This document shows positions 16,901 to 26,710 of a stretch of DNA of 64,000 nt, piece after piece. The notes below the pieces were generated by a model, which was given only the letters and a program-made list of their open reading frames with translations, made no database searches and was not told the DNA's origin. The translations under genes were made by a program, and so were the position numbers. How positions within the stretch are numbered: the first letter of the stretch is position 1; each line of letters opens with the position of its first letter. Origin of the DNA: an uncultured Flavobacteriaceae bacterium (GTDB lineage Bacteria; Bacteroidota; Bacteroidia; Flavobacteriales; Flavobacteriaceae). The stretch is taken from positions 102,590 to 166,589 of the forward strand of contig CANLRK010000005.1 of assembly GCA_947493535.1 (NCBI GenBank), read 5' to 3'.

Positions 16901-18535
16901 TCATTTCAATACAACATCAAGAGGTTGTCCTGTACATCCATTTGGAAAAGAAATACCAAGTAAAGATGATATTGTCGGAGCTATATCAATCACCTCAGTT
17001 TTTAATACCGTTGCTCCTTTCTTAATACCTGAACCATAAAACAATAATGGTACATGAGTGTCATAACTAAAACTACTACCATGCGTAGAACCTGTTTCAG
17101 AATAAGAAACTACTGCTGGCTCTAATACAAAAACCACATCTCCTGAATGCTTTTGATGAAAACCATTCTGTACTAAAGCCCCTACACCATTTATAAACTG
17201 GCCGCTAGTAAGTGTATATGCAGAAAAAGCCTTATCTATGTGCTTAAACATCACTATTTCTTCAACTAAAAATTGTTGCACTTCCGCTAAATTCAGATTA
17301 TGATTGCGTATTAAATTTCTGTTTAAAAAAATCTGATTACTAGAAATATTCTTTACTAATTCAGTAATTTTATATTTACTCTCTAAAACTTTTTCTACTT
17401 TACTTTTAAAAGCTTTAGTATCAAAATACCCAGCGGGGATATTTTTTGACTTCAAATAGTTGGGTACGTTAACCGCTCCATGGTCGGCTGTTAAAAATAT
17501 AGTGTATGCATCTTTACCTACATTATTATCTAAATAAGTAAATAGTTTTTCTAAATCTTTATCTAACCGTATATAAGTATCTTCAACCTCAACAGAGTTT
17601 ACGCCAAACTGGTGTCCTACATAATCTGTAGAAGAATAACTAACTGTTAAAAAATCAGTTACACTATCTACTCCTAATTCTTCATTGTTAATAGCAGCAA
17701 TAGCAAAATCTGTAACTAGCTCATTTCCAAAAGGAGTTGCTTTTAAAATATCATAACCTCCATTTTTACTAGACAGCTTTTTTAAGTTATAAGGAAAAGT
17801 AGCTGTTATCATTCCTTTAAAAGCCCCTTCATAATGATTGGTATCTACACCACTTTCCTGATAAGATTCAATTGGATAATATGTATTCCAAGATTTCAAA
17901 TAAGAGTGCGTTTTTGCATTAAACACTTCCACCCATTTCGGTAATTTTTCTAAATAATAGGTACTTGTTATAAATTTACCCTCTTTTTTCCCTCTAAACC
18001 AATAAGCAGCGTTTGCTGAGTGACCTGCAGGTAATATTGCTCCGCGATCTTTTAATGATATACCTATAACCTTTGCTTTATCTTGAGTATGCAAACGTAA
18101 CTGATCTGCCACTGTGGTTGTTTTTAACCTACGTGGAGACATTTTTTCTTTAGTAGTCATTACTCCTACTGCATTAACCAAAGTATCCGAAGCGCAATAC
18201 ACCGTTTTATCAGTAAACTTATCGTACCAATAATTAGAAATAATACCATGATTCATTGGTGATGTACCTGTAAAAACTGAAGCATGTCCTGGTCCTGTAT
18301 AAGTAGGCACGTAGTTAAAATGATGGTTTTTACAATTAAAACCATCATTAATCAATCTATTAAACCCAGCTGAACCAAACTTATTTTTAAAACGTGTTAA
18401 ATAATCATAGCGCATTTGATCTACAATAATTCCTACAACAAGTTTAGGCGAACTTTCTGTTTCTTTTTTTACAGATTGTTGTGCTTTACAACTTAGAAAG
18501 GCAAGCGTAAGCAATGCTATCAATTTAATTTTCAT
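16901..18535 (-). CDS. PafA-type alkaline phosphatase family lipoprotein
   Basis: 544 aa, alkaline phosphatase superfamily. Lipobox LAFLSC at the N-terminus predicts a lipid-anchored envelope enzyme. Visible are the first metal site VVGIIVDQMRYDY, the threonine nucleophile in PTYTGPGHASVFTG, the Lys/Arg pair in SLKDRGAILPAGH (the KxR feature of PafA-like phosphomonoesterases) and metal ligands in TADHGAVNVP and GSTHGSSFSYDTHVPL. It releases phosphate from organic esters. It shares a bidirectional terminator with the coiled-coil operon. Confidence 0.9.
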   Translation of the reverse strand: MKIKLIALLTLAFLSCKAQQSVKKETESSPKLVVGIIVDQMRYDYLTRFKNKFGSAGFNRLINDGFNCKNHHFNYVPTYTGPGHASVFTGTSPMNHGIISNYWYDKFTDKTVYCASDTLVNAVGVMTTKEKMSPRRLKTTTVADQLRLHTQDKAKVIGISLKDRGAILPAGHSANAAYWFRGKKEGKFITSTYYLEKLPKWVEVFNAKTHSYLKSWNTYYPIESYQESGVDTNHYEGAFKGMITATFPYNLKKLSSKNGGYDILKATPFGNELVTDFAIAAINNEELGVDSVTDFLTVSYSSTDYVGHQFGVNSVEVEDTYIRLDKDLEKLFTYLDNNVGKDAYTIFLTADHGAVNVPNYLKSKNIPAGYFDTKAFKSKVEKVLESKYKITELVKNISSNQIFLNRNLIRNHNLNLAEVQQFLVEEIVMFKHIDKAFSAYTLTSGQFINGVGALVQNGFHQKHSGDVVFVLEPAVVSYSETGSTHGSSFSYDTHVPLLFYGSGIKKGATVLKTEVIDIAPTISSLLGISFPNGCTGQPLDVVLK

Positions 18536-18601
18536 GAGTTATTTTTTTTCAAAAATACCTATTTTACAACATATCTTACAGCAATAATACAATAGATTTA
18601 T

Positions 18602-18609
18602 TATTTTAG
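18602..18609 (+). promoter_or_regulatory. Possible promoter -7 element for the Mla-type operon
   Basis: TATTTTAG is 7 of 8 to TAnnTTTG and lies 6 nt before the ATG at 18616; a very short leader would result. Confidence 0.3.
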
Positions 18610-18615
18610 CCTACT

Positions 18616-19353
18616 ATGAAATACCTACACGATTTCGGACAATATTTTATCATGCTAAAAGGTGTTTTTAGCAGGTTTACTAAATGGAGTGCATTACGAA
18701 AATTAATTTTCAAAGAAATTGAAGACTTAATCATTGGTTCTTTAGGTATTGTTGCATTTATAGCATTTTTTGTAGGAGGAGTAATTGCTATACAAACAGC
18801 ATTAAATATAGATAATCCGCTTATACCAAAATACTTGGTTGGATTTGCAACTAAACAAAGTGTTGTACTCGAATTTGCTCCTACTTTTATGTCTATTATT
18901 ATGGCGGGTAAAGTAGGTTCTTTTATCACCTCTAGCATTGGAAGTATGCGTGTTACAGAGCAAATTGACGCTTTAGAGGTTATGGGAATTAACTCTTTAA
19001 ACTATTTAGTTTTCCCTAAATTAGTTTCAATGATGCTATATCCGTTTTTAATTACAATAGCTATGTTTTTAGGTATTCTTGGCGGATGGGTTGCAAGTGT
19101 TTATGGTGGGTTTTCAACTCATGAAGATTTTGTTACAGGTTTACAGTCTGACTTTGATGCTTATCAAATTTTTTACTCCTATGTAAAAACATTTTTCTTT
19201 GCTATTGTATTAGCTACTGTACCCTCTTTTCATGGCTATTATATGAAAGGTGGTGCGCTTGAAGTAGGTAAAGCGGCTACATCCTCATTTGTATGGACTA
19301 GTGTTTTTATCATAATTTTAAACTACCTAATCACACAATTAATGCTTACCTAA
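18616..19353 (+). CDS. mlaE: MlaE/YrbE-family ABC transporter permease
   Basis: 245 aa with five or six membrane segments and the family signature around FAPTFMSIIMAGKVGSFITSSIGSMRVTEQIDALEVMGIN. The Glu in EQIDALEVMG and the GK/R-rich loop are typical of MlaE. It is the inner-membrane permease of a phospholipid/lipid trafficking ABC system between inner and outer membrane. Its stop overlaps the ATPase start by 1 nt (TAATG). No MCE-domain (MlaD) gene follows, so that part lies elsewhere. Confidence 0.93.
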   Translation: MKYLHDFGQYFIMLKGVFSRFTKWSALRKLIFKEIEDLIIGSLGIVAFIAFFVGGVIAIQTALNIDNPLIPKYLVGFATKQSVVLEFAPTFMSIIMAGKVGSFITSSIGSMRVTEQIDALEVMGINSLNYLVFPKLVSMMLYPFLITIAMFLGILGGWVASVYGGFSTHEDFVTGLQSDFDAYQIFYSYVKTFFFAIVLATVPSFHGYYMKGGALEVGKAATSSFVWTSVFIIILNYLITQLMLT

Positions 19354-20120
19354 TGATTACAGTTAAAGATTTACATAAGGGTTTTGATGGTGTTCCTGTT
19401 TTAAAGGGTATTTCTACTGTTTTTGAACAAGGAAAAACAAATTTAATTATTGGGCAAAGTGGTTCCGGGAAAACCGTATTTTTAAAATCGCTTTTAGGTT
19501 TGCATACCCCTGAAAAAGGAACTATTTCTTTTCACGATAAAATTTATAGTGAACTTTCTGTAAACCAAAAGCAAGACTTACGAGAACAAATAGGAATGCT
19601 GTTTCAAGGTAGTGCCTTGTTTGACTCTATGACTGTGGAAGAAAACGTAATGTTTCCTATGGAAATGTTTTCTAAAATGACTACTGACGAAAAAAGAGAT
19701 AGAGCTAACGAAGTAATTAAACGTGTAAACCTAATTAACGCTAATAAAAAATTTCCATCAGAAATATCTGGAGGAATGCAAAAGAGAGTTGCTATAGCAA
19801 GAGCTATTGTAATGAATCCAAAATATTTATTTTGCGATGAACCTAACTCTGGACTTGATCCAAACACCTCTATTCTAATTGATAATTTAATTTTAGAGAT
19901 TACTCAAGAGTATAATATAACCACCGTAATTAACTCACATGATATGAATTCAGTTATGGAAATTGGTCAGAAAATTGTGTTTTTACAGCATGGTTTAAAA
20001 GAGTGGGAAGGTAGCAATAAGGATATTTTTAAAACCGATAATAAAGCTGTTACAGATTTTGTATACTCTTCTAACCTAATGAAAAAAGTACGAAAAATGT
20101 ATTTGGAAGAAAATAAATAA
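19353..20120 (+). CDS. mlaF: MlaF-family ABC transporter ATP-binding protein
   Basis: 255 aa ATPase with Walker A GQSGSGKT, Q-loop MLFQGSALFDSMTVEENV, signature SGGMQKR, Walker B LFCDEPNSGLDP and the switch His in INSHDMNSV. The SGGMQKR signature and pairing with the permease identify the Mla (lipid transport) type. Translationally coupled to mlaE. A terminator follows. Confidence 0.94.
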   Translation: MITVKDLHKGFDGVPVLKGISTVFEQGKTNLIIGQSGSGKTVFLKSLLGLHTPEKGTISFHDKIYSELSVNQKQDLREQIGMLFQGSALFDSMTVEENVMFPMEMFSKMTTDEKRDRANEVIKRVNLINANKKFPSEISGGMQKRVAIARAIVMNPKYLFCDEPNSGLDPNTSILIDNLILEITQEYNITTVINSHDMNSVMEIGQKIVFLQHGLKEWEGSNKDIFKTDNKAVTDFVYSSNLMKKVRKMYLEENK

Positions 20121-20149
20121 AAAAGCTCCTATTTCTAGGAGCTTTTTTA
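20119..20149. terminator. Bidirectional terminator
   Basis: AAAAAGCTCCTA / TAGGAGCTTTTTT hairpin with TTTC loop between convergent mlaF and the DUF389 gene. Confidence 0.9.
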
Positions 20150-20169
20150 TTTGAGCTTCGGTATTTTAA

Positions 20170-21591
20170 TTACTTTTTTACATAAACGGTATCCAACTTC
20201 ATTTCACGCATTAACCATGTAGTTAAAGCCTTATCTCTATCTAAGCTAATCGAATCATTAAACTTAGTTTTCCAAACTGCTCTAACCATTGGTAATGTAT
20301 CAATTTTCTTAAAGTTTGATTGTAATTCTTGAGAAAAACTCAGTGCTTGTAAATCTGAAAAATTAATCTTAGCTTCTTTTGAAATTTGTAAAAAGTCATT
20401 CGGAGTTTTACCGGTTGTTTTTTTCAATTCTTCCTTTAAGTTTACAATAGTATTTTGCAAACCTTCTATAACATTATTCTTTTCTTCTAAGCGCTTTTGT
20501 GCATCTTGATAAGCTCCGGAGATCAAATCGAAACTTTTAATTTTATTACCCTTAAATCGCAATTTAAAATATTTTAAATGATCATACCCCGACTTTATTT
20601 CATTTTGTAAATCGGCTACTGTGGCATCTGGCAATTCATTTAAAAATGTTAAACTTAAGGTTTTATCTTCGTAATTAACTTCGTGTTTACTTAAAAACAA
20701 CTCATCATTAGTTTCTATTTCATTTTTTATAAAATTACGAATATCTCTATCTTGATTACTTTTTTCTAATACTGCTATAAAAGCAATTACAGCAGGAACT
20801 ATGGCTAATATTGCAATTGCTGCAACCGTCCACTTAATTTTATTTCGTTTTGCCTCATTAGCATATTTAACTAACGGAAATGAAAGTATTTTGGCCACAA
20901 GAAAAGTTGCCAAGGCAATAAAAATTGTATTAATTGTAAACAGGTATAAAGCACCTAAATAGAACCTTGGATCACCAATAGCTAAACCGTACCCTACAGT
21001 ACATAATGGCGGCATTAAAGCTGTAGCAATTGCTACCCCAAAAATTACCGAAGCCATTGTACCTTTTTTTGATCGTGCTACTATTAAAGCTAAACCACCA
21101 AAAATTGCTATTAATACATCTAAAATAGTTGGACCTGTACGTGCTACTAATTCTGGAGTTTCTTCTGTTAAAGGTGATAATCGAAAATACAACCAGGCAG
21201 TCATTACACTTAACCCAACCATAATTCCTAAACTCACTAACGATTTTTTTAGAGTGTCAACATCATATGTAGCCAAAGATAGCCCTACCCCTAATATAGG
21301 TCCCATTAACGGCGATATTAACATGGCTCCAATTACAACGGCTGTAGAACTTACGTTTAACCCTATTGAGGCAATGAATATAGCGAATATAAGCACCCAA
21401 GCGGTATGTCCTTTAAACGGAATATCCTTTTTTATATCTTCAATAGTTTGATCGCGATCGGTTTCATCACGAATATCTAATAACTCCGATAAAAACTTGG
21501 AAGCACTTTTAAATAAACCCTGTGCATCTTTCTTTACGTCTGCACCACTGGCTTTTTCTTGTTCTGGGGTTAGTTCGTTTTCTTCAATCAT
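20170..21591 (-). CDS. DUF389 membrane protein
   Basis: 473 aa. The N-terminal third is cytoplasmic-like; then about six membrane segments with the family motifs SSTAVVIGAMLISPLMGPILG and ALMPPLCTVGYGLA, recognisable as DUF389 (TIGR00341). The C-terminal 150 residues form a soluble, partly coiled-coil domain specific to this group. Function unknown. Last gene of a tight operon (4 nt after manC). Confidence 0.88.
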   Translation of the reverse strand: MIEENELTPEQEKASGADVKKDAQGLFKSASKFLSELLDIRDETDRDQTIEDIKKDIPFKGHTAWVLIFAIFIASIGLNVSSTAVVIGAMLISPLMGPILGVGLSLATYDVDTLKKSLVSLGIMVGLSVMTAWLYFRLSPLTEETPELVARTGPTILDVLIAIFGGLALIVARSKKGTMASVIFGVAIATALMPPLCTVGYGLAIGDPRFYLGALYLFTINTIFIALATFLVAKILSFPLVKYANEAKRNKIKWTVAAIAILAIVPAVIAFIAVLEKSNQDRDIRNFIKNEIETNDELFLSKHEVNYEDKTLSLTFLNELPDATVADLQNEIKSGYDHLKYFKLRFKGNKIKSFDLISGAYQDAQKRLEEKNNVIEGLQNTIVNLKEELKKTTGKTPNDFLQISKEAKINFSDLQALSFSQELQSNFKKIDTLPMVRAVWKTKFNDSISLDRDKALTTWLMREMKLDTVYVKK

Positions 21592-21595
21592 GACT

Positions 21596-22678
21596 TTATG
21601 TTAAATCTGTATCAAAGTTTTCTTTTACTTTACTTACAATTTGTTTTATATCTTGTTCTTTTGATTTTGGATAAATCATTAACACGTCTTTTTCATCTAC
21701 AACAATGTAATCATTCAATCCGTCAACCACTACTAATTTATTTGTTTCTGTACGAATCATGTTGCCACTTGCTTCTTCTGCTAGTAATTTAGAATTTACC
21801 ACTGCATTGTGGTTTGCATCTTTTTCTAGCTTATCATACAAGCTACCCCAAGTACCTAAATCATTCCAGTCAAAATTTGCTTTGGCAACAAACACATTAT
21901 TTGCTGCTTCCATAATAGCATAATCTACAGAAATATTTGCTGCTTTTGGATAATTTTCTTGAATAAAATCTTTTTCAAAATCCGTGTTATATAAGGGTAT
22001 TCCTTTTTCGAACAAACTATATAGATTTGGTTGAAATTCTTGAAATGCAGCTAACACACTTTTAGCGCTCCACATAAAAATTCCTGCATTCCATAAAAAA
22101 TTCCCTTGTGCAACAAACTCTTTTGCTGTTGTATAATTTGGTTTCTCTCTAAACTGTTTTACATTTTTAATGACTTCAGAATTATTTTTATCAAACTCAA
22201 TATATCCATATCCTGTATTCGGAAAAGTAGGTTGAATACCTAAGGTCATTAAAGCATTATTTGCGCTGCAATACTCAAATGCTTGATTTACATTTTCAGC
22301 AAACGCTTGCTCATCTTCTATCCAATGATCACTAGGCGCAACAATCATCACCGCCTCAGGGTTTTCTTTTTGAATTTTTAACGAAGCATACAAAATACAG
22401 GGTGCAGTATTCCTCATTGCAGGCTCTAAAACTACTTGCTTTTGTGTAACTTCTGGCAATTGTTCCAACACCAAATCATTATACTTCTCATTGGTAAGAA
22501 TGTAAATGTTTTCTTTAGGAATACTATTACTTAACCGTGAAAATGTTTTTTGAATGAGTGTATCTCCTGTCCCTAACATGTCATGAAACTGCTTCGGAAA
22601 CCTTGATGTACTAACCGGCCAAAAACGCGATCCTACCCCTCCTGCCATTAAAATGGCATAATAATTTTTATTTTTCAT
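21596..22678 (-). CDS. manC: Mannose-1-phosphate guanylyltransferase
   Basis: 360 aa. Nucleotidyltransferase with the pyrophosphorylase signature ILMAGGVGSRFWPVSTSRFPKQF, then APSDHWI, GYIEF and FREKPNYTTAKEF. The sugar-binding end is WNAGIFMWSA and FDWNDLGTWGSL. It makes GDP-mannose for cell-surface glycans. The isomerase domain of bifunctional ManC is absent, as expected for this length. Start 3 nt after the SprT-like gene. Confidence 0.94.
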   Translation of the reverse strand: MKNKNYYAILMAGGVGSRFWPVSTSRFPKQFHDMLGTGDTLIQKTFSRLSNSIPKENIYILTNEKYNDLVLEQLPEVTQKQVVLEPAMRNTAPCILYASLKIQKENPEAVMIVAPSDHWIEDEQAFAENVNQAFEYCSANNALMTLGIQPTFPNTGYGYIEFDKNNSEVIKNVKQFREKPNYTTAKEFVAQGNFLWNAGIFMWSAKSVLAAFQEFQPNLYSLFEKGIPLYNTDFEKDFIQENYPKAANISVDYAIMEAANNVFVAKANFDWNDLGTWGSLYDKLEKDANHNAVVNSKLLAEEASGNMIRTETNKLVVVDGLNDYIVVDEKDVLMIYPKSKEQDIKQIVSKVKENFDTDLT

Positions 22679-22681
22679 TTA

Positions 22682-23284
22682 CTAACTTACTTTTAGCAAT
22701 TCTACTTCTGCATTAGGCTGAAATAAATATATTTTTCCTGAACTTAGCTCAGCGCATTCATACAACTTAACGCGTTTATTCCCCTTCTTAAACACTTTTC
22801 CGTTATGAATTCTGAAAACACTTCCTTTTGGTAATTCAAAAATATAGTTTTTATCGTTATCTGCATCGTAATGCTTTAATAACACAGACAACCTAGCATC
22901 AGTATCACTACTCGCTTTCGGATTTTTAAAGTGATTAGCAATATACGGCAATAATTTACTCGGAAATACTGCTGGGTTTATAAAAGGCAACATTAAACGC
23001 TGAAATGTTCTTTTCCATTCTATACCATGTGGTTTAATAGTATTGCCGTATTTTTGAAATGCTACTAAATGTGCAATTTCATGTATCAGTGTGATTAAAA
23101 ATCTATATTGATTTAAATTAGCATTAACCGTTATTTGGTGCTGCCCATTAGCATACCGTCTATAATCACCATGTTTACTTATTCGTTGATTTACAATTTT
23201 TAAAGAAACTTGATGTTGCTCTAACAACAACATTACACTTGCTATAGCTCTTTCAGGTAAATATTTGCTTAAAATATCTCGCAT
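22682..23284 (-). CDS. SprT-like zinc metallopeptidase domain protein
   Basis: 200 aa. HExxH zinc motif in LITLIHEIAHLVAF at about residue 88, followed by KPHGIEWKRTFQRLM, the pattern of SprT/SprTN-like proteins. The C-terminal half (residues 140-200) is a beta-rich segment without the four-Cys zinc ribbon. Eukaryotic relatives cleave DNA-protein crosslinks; the bacterial role is unclear. Sandwiched between SDR and manC genes with gaps of 5 and 3 nt. Confidence 0.85.
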   Translation of the reverse strand: MRDILSKYLPERAIASVMLLLEQHQVSLKIVNQRISKHGDYRRYANGQHQITVNANLNQYRFLITLIHEIAHLVAFQKYGNTIKPHGIEWKRTFQRLMLPFINPAVFPSKLLPYIANHFKNPKASSDTDARLSVLLKHYDADNDKNYIFELPKGSVFRIHNGKVFKKGNKRVKLYECAELSSGKIYLFQPNAEVELLKVS

Positions 23285-23289
23285 TATTC

Positions 23290-23976
23290 TTATGGTGTTG
23301 TACTAGACACCTCTAATGTTTTTCCGTTGTAATATTTATTTCCTGTTAATGAAAAATCATAAATATACTGAGCCATTTCTTTTGCTTTTAAAGGCGCTTG
23401 ATATCCTGGAAAAGCTTCAGACAGCATTTCTGTTTGCACTGCTCCTAGGGCCAACACATTAAATGCAATGCCTTGCTCTTTATACTCTTCAGCCAACAAC
23501 TCAGACAATGTAATTACTGCCCCTTTGCTTGAACTATATGCTGCCAACCCAGGGAATTTCATAGATCCTTGTATCCCTCCCATTGAACTTATAGTTACCA
23601 CATGACTATTGGTTTTCATAAAAGGCAATACAATTTTTGTAAGCTCTGCTACTCCAAAAACATTTACCTTATACACTGTTTCCCAATCATGAGTAGTTAA
23701 CAACTCAAAAGGCTTGTTTATTAAATAACCTGCATTGTTAATTAATACATCCACCTGTCCACTCCATTGCTCAGTAATAAATGTTGCTATTTGAGCATAT
23801 TCTTCTCCATTAGTCAAATCGAAAGTTAATGCTGTTACGTTATTTAACTTTAATGCAGCAATAGGTTTTTGATTTCTAGACAAGCTCAACACTTCATGGC
23901 CGGCTGCCGAGAAAAGTTTTACCAACTCAAAACCTATCCCTCTGCTGGTACCTGTAATTATTATTTTTTTACTCAT
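23290..23976 (-). CDS. SDR family oxidoreductase
   Basis: 228 aa classical short-chain dehydrogenase. Cofactor motif IITGTSRGIGFELVKL, NNAG (DVLINNAGYL) and catalytic Ser/Tyr/Lys (TISSMGG, YSSSKGAV). The arginine after the second strand (LSLSRNQ) suggests NADPH preference. Substrate unknown. First gene of the tight operon SDR-sprT-manC-DUF389. Confidence 0.9.
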   Translation of the reverse strand: MSKKIIITGTSRGIGFELVKLFSAAGHEVLSLSRNQKPIAALKLNNVTALTFDLTNGEEYAQIATFITEQWSGQVDVLINNAGYLINKPFELLTTHDWETVYKVNVFGVAELTKIVLPFMKTNSHVVTISSMGGIQGSMKFPGLAAYSSSKGAVITLSELLAEEYKEQGIAFNVLALGAVQTEMLSEAFPGYQAPLKAKEMAQYIYDFSLTGNKYYNGKTLEVSSTTP

Positions 23977-24018
23977 TTTTTAAGACTTCAAAACTTCTTC
24001 AGTATAAAAAAACTGTAT

Positions 24019-25029
24019 TTAATTAGTTAGTTTTATTTCATTTGGTGCAGAGTTTATTACTTTTTCTATAGCAGGCAAATAGGCGTTTACAAAGCTTGCC
24101 ATATGCGCAAAATCTAATTTATCAATTTCGTCATCTACATGATGATAATAATCAAAATTAGTAAAATCGAATGTACAGAACGTTTGTGCAGGAACATTAA
24201 ATGCTTCGTAAAACGGATAATTGTCTGATCTAGAAAACAGTTGGTATTGTTTCGCTTGAGGCAAATAACCTACTAGACTTGACCCAGCATAACTATTCAT
24301 CTTGTCAGCTAAATTTGATTTATGATAACCTGTAACATAAGCTGCATATTCTTTTTTTAAAGGCACTCCAATCATTTCAAAATTTAACATTACATAAATT
24401 TCTTTTTCCGCCTCTTTCATATCTTCTGCTAAATGTTTTGAACCTAACAATCCTTTTTCTTCGGCTGCAAATAACACAAATACAATACTGCGTTTATTTC
24501 GCTTTTCTTTAGCAAAATATTTAGCCATTTCCATTACTGCAGCGGTTCCTGCAGCATTGTCATTTGCTCCGTTGGCAATAACATCATCACCTACCTTTTT
24601 TCCTTTTCCTATATGATCATAATGTGCTCCAATAACCACGTATTCATCACGCAAAACAGGGTCAGTTCCTTCTAAAAGACCTATCACATTAAATGCCTCT
24701 TTTCCTGCCACATCAAAAACATCTCTGTAAGAACAATAATACGGTCCTATGTTGTTGGCTCTAAAATAGGTTTCTATATAAGTAGCAGCCTTATCTATTC
24801 CTTCACCTCCAGTATCTCTCCCTGCCAATTCATCAGAAGCTAAATAACTTACAATTTCTTTTATTGAATTTTCGGTAACTGCTGATGCTTTTTTACCTGA
24901 AGTTTCCATTATTACATCATTCTTGGATGGTTTTGGAATTTGATTTTCTTCAGGATTATCATTATTCATTACTACAGTAGAAGACTTACAAGCAACCAGT
25001 AGCAAACAAAAAAGTAGAAATTTCTTCAT
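24019..25029 (-). CDS. M28 family zinc aminopeptidase, lipoprotein
   Basis: 336 aa. Lipobox LLLVAC at the N-terminus, a 60-residue spacer, a PA-like SDELAGRDTGGEG start, and the zinc ligands of M28: GAHYDHIG, NGANDNAAGTAAVME, FAAEEKGLLGS, then VMLNFEMIG and YHHVDDEIDKLDF. Probably an envelope-anchored aminopeptidase that trims peptides in the periplasm. Separated by 42 nt from the downstream SDR operon. Confidence 0.92.
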   Translation of the reverse strand: MKKFLLFCLLLVACKSSTVVMNNDNPEENQIPKPSKNDVIMETSGKKASAVTENSIKEIVSYLASDELAGRDTGGEGIDKAATYIETYFRANNIGPYYCSYRDVFDVAGKEAFNVIGLLEGTDPVLRDEYVVIGAHYDHIGKGKKVGDDVIANGANDNAAGTAAVMEMAKYFAKEKRNKRSIVFVLFAAEEKGLLGSKHLAEDMKEAEKEIYVMLNFEMIGVPLKKEYAAYVTGYHKSNLADKMNSYAGSSLVGYLPQAKQYQLFSRSDNYPFYEAFNVPAQTFCTFDFTNFDYYHHVDDEIDKLDFAHMASFVNAYLPAIEKVINSAPNEIKLTN

Positions 25030-25052
25030 TATTTAGTATTTTTTATAAATAT

Positions 25053-25089
25053 AAAAAAATCCCATTACTAAAATAAGTAACAGGATTTA
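25053..25089 (-). terminator. Terminator of the pyruvate dehydrogenase E2 gene
   Basis: Stem AAATCC(T)GTTACT / AGTAAT(G)GGATTT with a T7 run on the minus strand; it sits between the E2 stop and the M28 peptidase start. Confidence 0.75.
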
Positions 25090-25111
25090 AAGATTTTGAT
25101 TATACCACTTA

Positions 25112-26707
25112 TTATACCAGCATAGTTACTGGGTTTTCAATATATTCTTTTAACGTTTGTAAAAACTGTGCTCCTGTGGCTCCGTCAACGGTTCTATGAT
25201 CACAAGCTAGTGTTAACTTCATGGTATTACCAACTGTTAATTGCCCGTTTTTAACTACCGGTTTTTCTACAATAGCCCCCACAGAAAGTATTGCTGAATT
25301 AGGCTGGTTAATTATTGATGTAAAGCTTTCAATACCAAACATTCCTAAATTAGAAATAGTAAAGGTACTTCCTTCCATTTCTTGTGGCGTTAGTTTCTTT
25401 TGACGTGCTCGTACGGCAAAGTCTTTAACTTCTGCTCCTATTTGCGGTAAGCTTTTTTCATTTGTAAACTCTACTACAGGCACCACTAAACCATCCTCTA
25501 CAGCAACAGCAACACCAATATGCACATGATGATTTTGTTGTATGTGTGTATCAAACCACTGCGAATTTACTTGTGGATGTTTTTTTAGAGCTAAAGCAGA
25601 AGCTTTAACAATAATATCATTGAATGAAATTTTAACCTCAGGAAGTGTGTTAAATTGCTTTCTAAAAGCAATTGCATTTTCCATATCAAACTCAACGTTT
25701 AAATAGTAATGTGGTGCTGTAAATTTAGATTCTCCTAACCTACGAGCTATTACTTTACGCATTTGTGAGTTTGTTATATCTTCAGATTTTTCTTGCCCTG
25801 AAGGAACAAATACACCCACATTAGCCCCACCAGCAGTAGGCTGGTAGTTCTCAATATCTTTCTTTATAATTCTACCATTCTCTCCAGAACCATTAACATT
25901 CGCTAAATTAATCCCTTTTTCTTCAGCCATTTTTTTAGCAAGAGGTGAAGCAAAGATTCTTTCATTAGTTACTTTCGTTACTGTTGCTTTTGCTTTTGGC
26001 GCATCAGCTTTTTTAACTGGAGCTGGCTTTTCTTTTTTTGTAGTTTCTTTTGGAGCTTCCTCTATAACATCTGTCTTCACAAAATTAGCCGCTAACTCTG
26101 TTACATCAGTTCCTGCCGGACCAATAATTGCTAAAATACTATCCACAGGAGCAGAATCTCCTTCTTGAAGTCCAACATACAATAACGTTCCTTCATAAAA
26201 AGACTCAAACTCCATTGTAGCTTTATCAGTTTCTATTTCAGCTAAAATATCGCCTTCCTCAACTACATCACCTACATTTTTTAGCCAGGCAGCCACTGTT
26301 CCATCCGTCATAGTATCACTCAAACGAGGCATTGTAATTACTTCTACCCCTGCTGGAATACTTATTGAAGATGATTTTGCATTATTTTTTTCTTCTTTTA
26401 TAGGAGCTGCTTGATCTTCTTTCTTTTCTACTTGAACATTACCTTTTAATAGACTAGAAATATCCTCTCCCTGCTCTCCAACAATTGCTAATAAGGAGTC
26501 TACTGGCGCAGTTTCTCCTTCCTGAATACCAATATGTAATAAAGTTCCTTCATAAAAAGACTCAAACTCCATAGTAGCTTTATCGGTTTCTATTTCAGCA
26601 AGAATATCTCCTTCTTCAATAGTATCTCCTACTTTCTTTAACCATGTAGCCACGACACCCTCTTCCATAGTGTCACTTAAACGCGGCATGTTAATTATTT
26701 CTGCCAT
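25112..26707 (-). CDS. pdhC: Pyruvate dehydrogenase complex dihydrolipoamide acetyltransferase (E2)
   Basis: 531 aa. Two lipoyl domains in tandem (about residues 2-80 and 125-203), each with the lipoylated lysine in ETDKATMEFESFYEGTLL; they are near-identical, showing an internal duplication. An Ala/Pro/Lys linker and an E1/E3-binding domain (ASPLAKKMAEEKGINLANV, GRIIKKDIE) follow, then the catalytic domain with the ending ACDHRTVDGATGAQFL. It transfers acetyl groups to CoA. E1-alpha lies 3 nt upstream. Confidence 0.96.
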   Translation of the reverse strand: MAEIINMPRLSDTMEEGVVATWLKKVGDTIEEGDILAEIETDKATMEFESFYEGTLLHIGIQEGETAPVDSLLAIVGEQGEDISSLLKGNVQVEKKEDQAAPIKEEKNNAKSSSISIPAGVEVITMPRLSDTMTDGTVAAWLKNVGDVVEEGDILAEIETDKATMEFESFYEGTLLYVGLQEGDSAPVDSILAIIGPAGTDVTELAANFVKTDVIEEAPKETTKKEKPAPVKKADAPKAKATVTKVTNERIFASPLAKKMAEEKGINLANVNGSGENGRIIKKDIENYQPTAGGANVGVFVPSGQEKSEDITNSQMRKVIARRLGESKFTAPHYYLNVEFDMENAIAFRKQFNTLPEVKISFNDIIVKASALALKKHPQVNSQWFDTHIQQNHHVHIGVAVAVEDGLVVPVVEFTNEKSLPQIGAEVKDFAVRARQKKLTPQEMEGSTFTISNLGMFGIESFTSIINQPNSAILSVGAIVEKPVVKNGQLTVGNTMKLTLACDHRTVDGATGAQFLQTLKEYIENPVTMLV

Positions 26708-26710
26708 AGC

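Noticed and set aside
25112..26707. Internal repeat as a mobile or tandem DNA repeat
   Set aside because: It is the two lipoyl domains of E2, a normal protein duplication.
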